The translations under genes and the position numbers were made by a program. 64,000 nucleotides of DNA from Micromonospora rifamycinica (lineage in GTDB: Bacteria; Actinomycetota; Actinomycetes; Mycobacteriales; Micromonosporaceae): positions 5,090,001 to 5,154,000 of the forward strand of contig NZ_LT607752.1 in assembly GCF_900090265.1 (NCBI RefSeq), read 5' to 3'. The notes beneath the pieces are model-generated. The model was not told the DNA's origin. It was given only the letters and a program-made list of their open reading frames with translations, and did not search any database. Below are positions 59,406-64,000 of the stretch, one piece after another. The first letter of the stretch is position 1, and each line of letters opens with the position of its first letter.

Positions 59406-60917
59406 TCAGGCCAGGGGGGCGAACCGCAGCACGTTCCAGGAGACCGCCGGCAGGCGTACGGCGCAGCGGTCGCCGTCGACCGTGCCGGTAGGGAGTTCCC
59501 GGGGGGTGACCCGGTCGGGCTCGGCCTCGGTGTTGACCCCCTCCGGGTCGTCCCCGGCGACGAGGCTGAGGTGCTGCACCGGGCGCAGCCCGGACAGGCC
59601 GCGCAGGTCGAGGTCGAGCGGGAGGTCGTCGGTGCCCCGGTTGACGGCGAACACGGTCAGCCCGCCGGACTCCTCGTCGTGCAATGCGACGGTGTCCAGC
59701 ACCGGCACGTCGCCGTACCGCTTCGTCGGGTAGGTCGGCGAGACGGGCTCGGTGCGCAGCACGGTGCCCCTGGCGTACCGGGCGGTCAACGCGAACGGGT
59801 GGAAGATGGTCTGCCGCCAGGCCGGCCCGCCGGTGCGGGTCCGGATCGGGGCGATCACGTTGGCGAGCTGGGCCTGGGCGGCGACGCCGACCCGGTCGGC
59901 GTGCCGGAGCAGGGTGATCAGCAGGTCGCCGACGACCACCGCATCGACGGCGGTGTAGTCGTCCTCGAGCAGCGCCGGTGCCTCGACCCAGCCGCGTCCG
60001 TCCAGGTCGCCCTGGACGCGGGACTGGTACCAGACGTTCCACTCGTCGAAGGAGACCTTCAGCTTGCGGGTCTGCCGTAGCCGGGCGGCCACGTGGTCGG
60101 CGGTGGCGACCACCTCGCTGATGAAAGCGTCCATGTCGACGGCCGAGGCCAGCAGGCTGGCCCGGTCACCGTCGGTCGGGTCGTAGTAGGAGTGCGCGGA
60201 GATGTAGTCGACGTGCTCGTAGGTGTGTTCCAGCACGGTCGCCTCCCAGGAGGCGAAGGTGGGCATGCCCCGACCGGAGCTGCCGCAGGCGACCAGGCTG
60301 ACCGAGGGGTCGATCAGCTTCATCGCCCGCGCGGTCTCGGCGGCGAGCCGGCCGTACTCCTCGGCGGTCTTGTGGCCGACCTGCCAGGGGCCGTCCAGCT
60401 CGTTGCCGAGGCACCACAGCCGGATCCCGTACGGCTGCTGGGCGCCGTGGGCGCGGCGCAGGTCGGACAGCCGGGTGCCGCCCGGGTGATTGGCGTACTC
60501 CAGCAGGTCGCACGCCTCCTGCACGCCCCGGGTGCCGAGGTTGACAGCCATCATCGGCTCGACCTGCGCGGCGGCGGCCCAGGCCATGAACTCGTCGAGG
60601 CCGAACGTGTTGGGCTCGATGGTCTTCCAGGCCAGGTCCAGCCGGCGGGGGCGGTCGTCGACCGGGCCGACGCCGTCCTCCCAGCGGTAGCCGGAGACGA
60701 AGTTGCCGCCGGGGTAGCGGACCATCGAGACGCCCAGCTCCCGGGTCAGCGCCAGCACGTCGCGGCGCAGGCCGAGCGGGTCGGCCTCGGGGTGGCCCGG
60801 CTCGTGGATGCCGCCGTACACGCAGCGGCCGAGGTGTTCGACGAAGGAGCCGAAGAGCCGTCGGTCCACGGCTCCGATCGCGAAGGCCGGGTCGATCGTC
60901 AACCGGGCTGTACGCAC
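59406..60917 (-). CDS. GH51 alpha-L-arabinofuranosidase
   Basis: A 503-residue intracellular GH51 enzyme from GTG 60917. Acid/base Glu173 is in WCLGNELDGPW and nucleophile Glu292 in SFDEWNVWY; MVRYPGGNFVSGYRWEDG near 65-82 is the family N-terminal block. It removes arabinofuranosyl ends from arabinoxylan or arabinan oligosaccharides after import. There is no transporter nearby. It is divergent from its probable LacI regulator, with palindromes TACAACGTTGTA and CAACGTTG between. Confidence 0.94.
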   Translation of the reverse strand: MRTARLTIDPAFAIGAVDRRLFGSFVEHLGRCVYGGIHEPGHPEADPLGLRRDVLALTRELGVSMVRYPGGNFVSGYRWEDGVGPVDDRPRRLDLAWKTIEPNTFGLDEFMAWAAAAQVEPMMAVNLGTRGVQEACDLLEYANHPGGTRLSDLRRAHGAQQPYGIRLWCLGNELDGPWQVGHKTAEEYGRLAAETARAMKLIDPSVSLVACGSSGRGMPTFASWEATVLEHTYEHVDYISAHSYYDPTDGDRASLLASAVDMDAFISEVVATADHVAARLRQTRKLKVSFDEWNVWYQSRVQGDLDGRGWVEAPALLEDDYTAVDAVVVGDLLITLLRHADRVGVAAQAQLANVIAPIRTRTGGPAWRQTIFHPFALTARYARGTVLRTEPVSPTYPTKRYGDVPVLDTVALHDEESGGLTVFAVNRGTDDLPLDLDLRGLSGLRPVQHLSLVAGDDPEGVNTEAEPDRVTPRELPTGTVDGDRCAVRLPAVSWNVLRFAPLA

Positions 60918-60977
60918 GGGGGTGCCACCTTTCCTCGACCTGCTCCGTGACGGCGGTCACGCCGCCACCCGTGTTTC

Positions 60978-60999
60978 TACAACGTTGTAACCAACGTTG
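60978..60999. promoter_or_regulatory. LacI-type operators between GH51 and its regulator
   Basis: TACAACGTTGTA (60978-60989) is a perfect 12-bp palindrome and CAACGTTG (60992-60999) a second with the same core; their centres are 12 bases apart. The AT-rich sequence lies 60 bases from either start and could block both promoters when the LacI protein binds. Confidence 0.75.
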
Positions 61000-61056
61000 T
61001 AAAGGCTCGTCGGGTGCGCGATAGAGTCCGGGGTCGGAGGCGGGAGGTGGCCGATC

Positions 61057-62058
61057 GTGCGGCACACACTGAAGGATGTGGCCGAACGGGCCGGGGTGTC
61101 GGTCAAGACCGTGTCGAACGTGGTCAACGGCTACCAGCACGTACGACCGGACACCCGCGCGCGGGTCGAGGCGGCCATCGCTGAACTCCGCTACCGGCCC
61201 AACCTGTCCGCCCGCAACCTGCGCAAGGGGCGTACCGGCGTGATCGCCCTCGCCGTCCCGGAGCTGGACATCCCGTACTTCGCCGAGCTGGCCCGGCACG
61301 TGGTCGCCGCCGCCGCCGACCACGGCTGGACCGTGCTCATCGACCAGACCGGCGGCGGCCCCGAGCGGGAACGGGTCGCCGCCGCCGGCATCGGCGACCA
61401 CATGATCGACGGTCTGATCTTCAGCCCGCTGTCCCTGACCGCCGACGACCTCACCGGCCTGGACGGCATGCCGATGGTGTTGCTCGGTGAGCGGGCGGAC
61501 CACGGCACCGCCGACCACGTGGTGATCGACAACGTGACCGCCGCCCAGGAGATGACCGCCCACCTGATCGGCCTCGGCCGTCGCCGGATCGCCGCCGTCG
61601 GCGCGCAGCACACCCCCGAGGGCGCCGGTGCCCGCCTCCGGCTGGCCGGCTACACCGCCGCCCTGACCGAGGCCGGTATCGGGTACGACGAACGCCTGGT
61701 CGCCGCCACCCCGGCCTGGCACCGCGCCGACGGGGCCGCCGCCACGCGTCACCTGCTCGCCTCCGGAGCCCGCCCGGACGCGGTCTTCTGCTTCAACGAC
61801 ACCCTCGCCCTCGGTGCGCTCCGCGCCCTGCACGAGGCCGGGCTCCGGATCCCCGCCGACGTGGCCGTCGCCGGCTTCGACGACATCGAGGACGGGCGGT
61901 TCAGCGTGCCCACCCTGACCACCGTCGCCCCGGACAAGGAACGGATCGCCCGGCTCGCGGTCGACCTGCTCGCCGGCCGGCTCGCCGGCGACCGGGACGC
62001 GCCCGCACGGGAACTCACCGCCCCGCACCGCCTGACCCCCCGCGAGAGCACCGGCTGA
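61057..62058 (+). CDS. LacI-family regulator of the GH51 gene
   Basis: A 333-residue regulator from GTG 61057. HTH at residues 4-25 (LKDVAERAGVSVKTVSNVVNG), hinge YRPNLSARNLRKGRTG, sensor 60-333 with VIDNVTAAQEMTAHLI and GFDDIEDGRFSVPTLTTV. It is divergent from GH51, with fitting palindromes in between; the inducer is probably an arabinose-containing sugar. The order and distance are typical of a local LacI-glycosidase pair. Confidence 0.92.
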   Translation: MRHTLKDVAERAGVSVKTVSNVVNGYQHVRPDTRARVEAAIAELRYRPNLSARNLRKGRTGVIALAVPELDIPYFAELARHVVAAAADHGWTVLIDQTGGGPERERVAAAGIGDHMIDGLIFSPLSLTADDLTGLDGMPMVLLGERADHGTADHVVIDNVTAAQEMTAHLIGLGRRRIAAVGAQHTPEGAGARLRLAGYTAALTEAGIGYDERLVAATPAWHRADGAAATRHLLASGARPDAVFCFNDTLALGALRALHEAGLRIPADVAVAGFDDIEDGRFSVPTLTTVAPDKERIARLAVDLLAGRLAGDRDAPARELTAPHRLTPRESTG

Positions 62059-62113
62059 CCCCGGGCCGCCGTTGCGTCGGAGCGGTCGGGTCGTCGGCAC
62101 CGCCGACCGGTAG

Positions 62114-62839
62114 TCAGTCGAAGAAGCGGGCCAGGTGGGCCGGGGCGACCGGTGGCGCGTCGGCGGGCAGCGGGGTGAGGTCGGCGAAGATGGACGCGCC
62201 GTCGCAGCCGGCGTGCAGCGGATACCAGCGCGGGGTGCCCGGCGGGCGCTGCCCGCAGACCCCCTTGATCGTCTGTACGTCCAGCAGCCGGACGTGGGTC
62301 GGGTCGGCCACCGCGTTCACATGCCCCCACCAGGGGCTCATCACGTGCAGCACGCCGCCCGGCCGGAGTACCCGGTGACACTCGTCCAGCAGCGGCAGGA
62401 AGTCGATCAGGTGCTCCAGGATGTGCACGGTGAAGATGACGTCGACGCAGGCGTCGGCCAGCGGCAGCGACCCGGACAGGTCCGCCACCGCGTCCACCCC
62501 GGGGGCCGGGAAGATGTCCAGCCCCAGGTTCGTCGGGTACTGCTTCTGACCACCGCAGCCCAGGTCCACCACCACCGGATCCCGACCGGAGACCCGCACC
62601 CGCCCCCACACGCCGTACACCCCGGCCAGCCGACCGACCAGCTCACGGACCAGCCGCAACTGACCCGGCTCGGCCACCTCGCCGGCCAGGTGGGCGACCC
62701 CCCGGTCGAACCGCACCTCGACCGCGAGCCCGCGTAACCGCTCGTCGTGGCGGGCCTGCTCGGCCCAGGCCGCGTCGAGGAACCCGTCGAGCGCCCGCAG
62801 CCGTTCGGCCGAGGGCGGTGCCTGCGCCAACGCGACCAT
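62114..62839 (-). CDS. BON-domain / SAM methyltransferase fusion
   Basis: A 241-residue protein from ATG 62839, with GGGAGGTGG before. Residues 25-85 look like a BON domain (VEVRFDRGVAHLAGEV plus a helix), usually a phospholipid- or surface-binding module. Residues 88-241 are a class I methyltransferase: motif I VVVDLGCGGQ near 91, VADLSGSLPLADACVDVIFTVHILEHL for motifs II-III and VLRPGGVLHV. Combining BON with a methyltransferase is unusual; the substrate could be a membrane-associated or envelope molecule. Confidence 0.78.
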   Translation of the reverse strand: MVALAQAPPSAERLRALDGFLDAAWAEQARHDERLRGLAVEVRFDRGVAHLAGEVAEPGQLRLVRELVGRLAGVYGVWGRVRVSGRDPVVVDLGCGGQKQYPTNLGLDIFPAPGVDAVADLSGSLPLADACVDVIFTVHILEHLIDFLPLLDECHRVLRPGGVLHVMSPWWGHVNAVADPTHVRLLDVQTIKGVCGQRPPGTPRWYPLHAGCDGASIFADLTPLPADAPPVAPAHLARFFD

Positions 62840-62957
62840 GGCCACCTCCCGCCGGCCGTTACCCGCTCTCCGGCCCGGCACACCACCCGATCGGGTGCAC
62901 CGGCGTCCGCCGGGTCAGCCACCGGCACCGGCCGGGTCTCAGCCAGCGCCAGCCGGG

Positions 62958-63272
62958 TCAGCCGCCGGTACGTCGGGTGGGCCGGCCGACGGCCCGGATG
63001 CGCTGGCGGGGCGCGCCTGCCGCCTTCGGGCGCTTGAGGTGGTAGCGGTGCAGCTCGTTGTGGCCCGCCAGGGACGGGTCCTCACTCATCCCGACGAGTT
63101 CCCACCCCTGGTCGCCGGCCCGGTTCAGGTGGGCCAGCGCGGTGTCCCCGTAGGCGGTCACGTCGATCATCGATCCGTCCGGGCCGTACCAGACGAAGAC
63201 GACCTCCCAGCTGAGGTCGGAGGCGGTCGGCTGGCGACGCCGCACCAGCAGCGCGTACTCCCACTTGAGCAT
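62958..63272 (-). CDS. DUF4177-like small protein
   Basis: A 104-residue protein from ATG 63272: LKWEYALLVRRR at the start, VVFVWYGPDG in the middle and LAHLNRAGDQGWELVGMS, the last block being the DUF4177 hallmark. The C-terminus is basic. Function unknown; the gene stands between the methyltransferase and ABC-F genes. Confidence 0.75.
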   Translation of the reverse strand: MLKWEYALLVRRRQPTASDLSWEVVFVWYGPDGSMIDVTAYGDTALAHLNRAGDQGWELVGMSEDPSLAGHNELHRYHLKRPKAAGAPRQRIRAVGRPTRRTGG

Positions 63273-63309
63273 GACCCATTGTCATCCCGCCGCTGCCGGA
63301 CGGCGCGGA

Positions 63310-64000
63310 TCAGTCCTCGGCGATCCGCCCGTCGGCGACCCGCAGCCGCCGGTCGACGCTGACCGCTTCGAGCATCCGCCGGTCGTGGGTGACCAGCAGC
63401 AGCGTCCCCGGATAGCCGGCCAACGCCGACTCCAACTGCTCGATGGCCGGCAGGTCGAGGTGGTTGGTCGGCTCGTCCAGCACCAGCAGGTTGACCCCCC
63501 GGCCCTGGAGCAGCGCCAGCGCCGCCCGGGTCCGTTCGCCCGGCGACAGCGTCGCCGCCGGCCGCAGCACGTGCGCGGCCCGCAGGCCGAACTTGGCCAG
63601 CAGCGTCCGCGCGTCCGCCGGCATCATCTCCGGTACGGCGGCCCCGAACGCCTCCAGCAGCGGCTGGTCGCCGAGGAACAGCCCCCGGGCCTGGTCGACC
63701 TCGCCGACCACCACCCCGGGGCCGAGCGCGGCGTGCCCGGCGTCGAGCGGCAGCCGACCCAGTAGCGCGCCGAGCAGGGTGGTCTTGCCGGAGCCGTTCG
63801 GGCCGGTGATCGCCACCCGGTCGGCCCAGCCGATCTGGAGGTGCACCGGCCCGAGGGTGAAGTCGCCCCGACGGACCACCGCGTCGCGCAGCGAGGCCAC
63901 CACCGCACCGGCGCGGGGCGCGGCGGCGATCTCCATCCGTAGTTCCCACTCCTTGCGCGGCTCCTCGACCACGTCGAGGCGTTCGATCAGCCGTTCGGTC
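63310..64000 (-). CDS. ABC-F ATP-binding protein, C-terminal part (cut by window edge)
   Basis: The frame runs past base 64000, so only the last 230 residues are seen. The second ATPase domain is complete: Walker A GPNGSGKTTLL near 63800, signature LSPGERTRAALALL, Walker B LLVLDEPTNHLD and the H-loop LVTHDRRML. The absence of a membrane domain and the domain spacing point to an ABC-F translation factor or antibiotic-resistance type protein. The interdomain linker and first ATPase domain lie outside. Confidence 0.88.
   Translation of the reverse strand, partial: TERLIERLDVVEEPRKEWELRMEIAAAPRAGAVVASLRDAVVRRGDFTLGPVHLQIGWADRVAITGPNGSGKTTLLGALLGRLPLDAGHAALGPGVVVGEVDQARGLFLGDQPLLEAFGAAVPEMMPADARTLLAKFGLRAAHVLRPAATLSPGERTRAALALLQGRGVNLLVLDEPTNHLDLPAIEQLESALAGYPGTLLLVTHDRRMLEAVSVDRRLRVADGRIAED

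Overview
The window is high-GC actinobacterial DNA with GTG starts, AGGAGG-type ribosome binding sites and very few AT-rich stretches. It carries mycothiol biosynthesis (mshA), a mycothiol-dependent isomerase-type protein, an HBHA-like surface protein, a BldN-type developmental sigma factor and rex-hemACDB. Together these suggest a filamentous actinomycete of the Micromonosporaceae type. That placement is inference from gene content and style, not a database result.

The backbone follows the order I know from Mycobacterium tuberculosis around Rv0474-Rv0512: XRE regulator / HBHA / DUF2516 (2.5-4.5 kb), murB (14.9 kb), mshA and YbjN (16.9-18.9 kb), gpm1, phoU, senX3-regX3 (21.7-25.5 kb), an Rv0495c-like protein, ppx and a TIM-barrel protein (25.5-28.3 kb), an excisionase-type HTH, the tiny bS22 protein, an epimerase and an acyltransferase (31.9-34.7 kb), a HAD phosphatase, glutaredoxin, and finally hemA-hemC-hemD-hemB (40.0-45.0 kb). 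Streptomyces-like elements sit in this frame: sigma-BldN with a DUF5667 membrane partner at 35.7-38.0 kb, and Rex directly upstream of hemA. Inserted between these blocks are accessory genes: a GH1 glucosidase with its LacI regulator, an SDR, WYL and GNAT proteins, an MFS exporter, a glutathionylspermidine-synthase-like ATP-grasp enzyme with a tiny lipoprotein, and proline dehydrogenase.

From 45 kb to the end the DNA is accessory: an XRE regulator, a 1,090-residue secreted nuclease, a lytic transglycosylase, an adenylate-cyclase/ATPase fusion, a secreted GH10-like hydrolase, an APC permease, a GH51 arabinofuranosidase divergent from its LacI regulator, a BON-methyltransferase fusion and the C-terminal part of an ABC-F protein. 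The first gene (BKACE family) and the last (ABC-F) are cut by the window edges.

Functional links visible in the sequence: Rex has a near-consensus Rex operator over its own promoter and is translationally coupled to the heme genes. SenX3-RegX3 and PhoU diverge from a region with PHO-box-like repeats. Each LacI regulator has a matching palindrome beside its glycosidase. The XRE-HBHA operon has two dyad operators.

The least explained material is non-coding or repetitive. There are two families of palindromic intergenic elements, with arms around TTTGCTCTGCTGCC and TGATCAAGAGGTTTG. A promoter-hairpins-terminator unit at 19.94-20.20 kb looks like an unannotated small RNA. The BldN orthologue has an unusually long N-terminal extension containing six 11-residue repeats, and BldN-type promoter motifs lie upstream of its partner gene and of bS22. 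I saw no CRISPR array, prophage, transposase, tRNA or rRNA.
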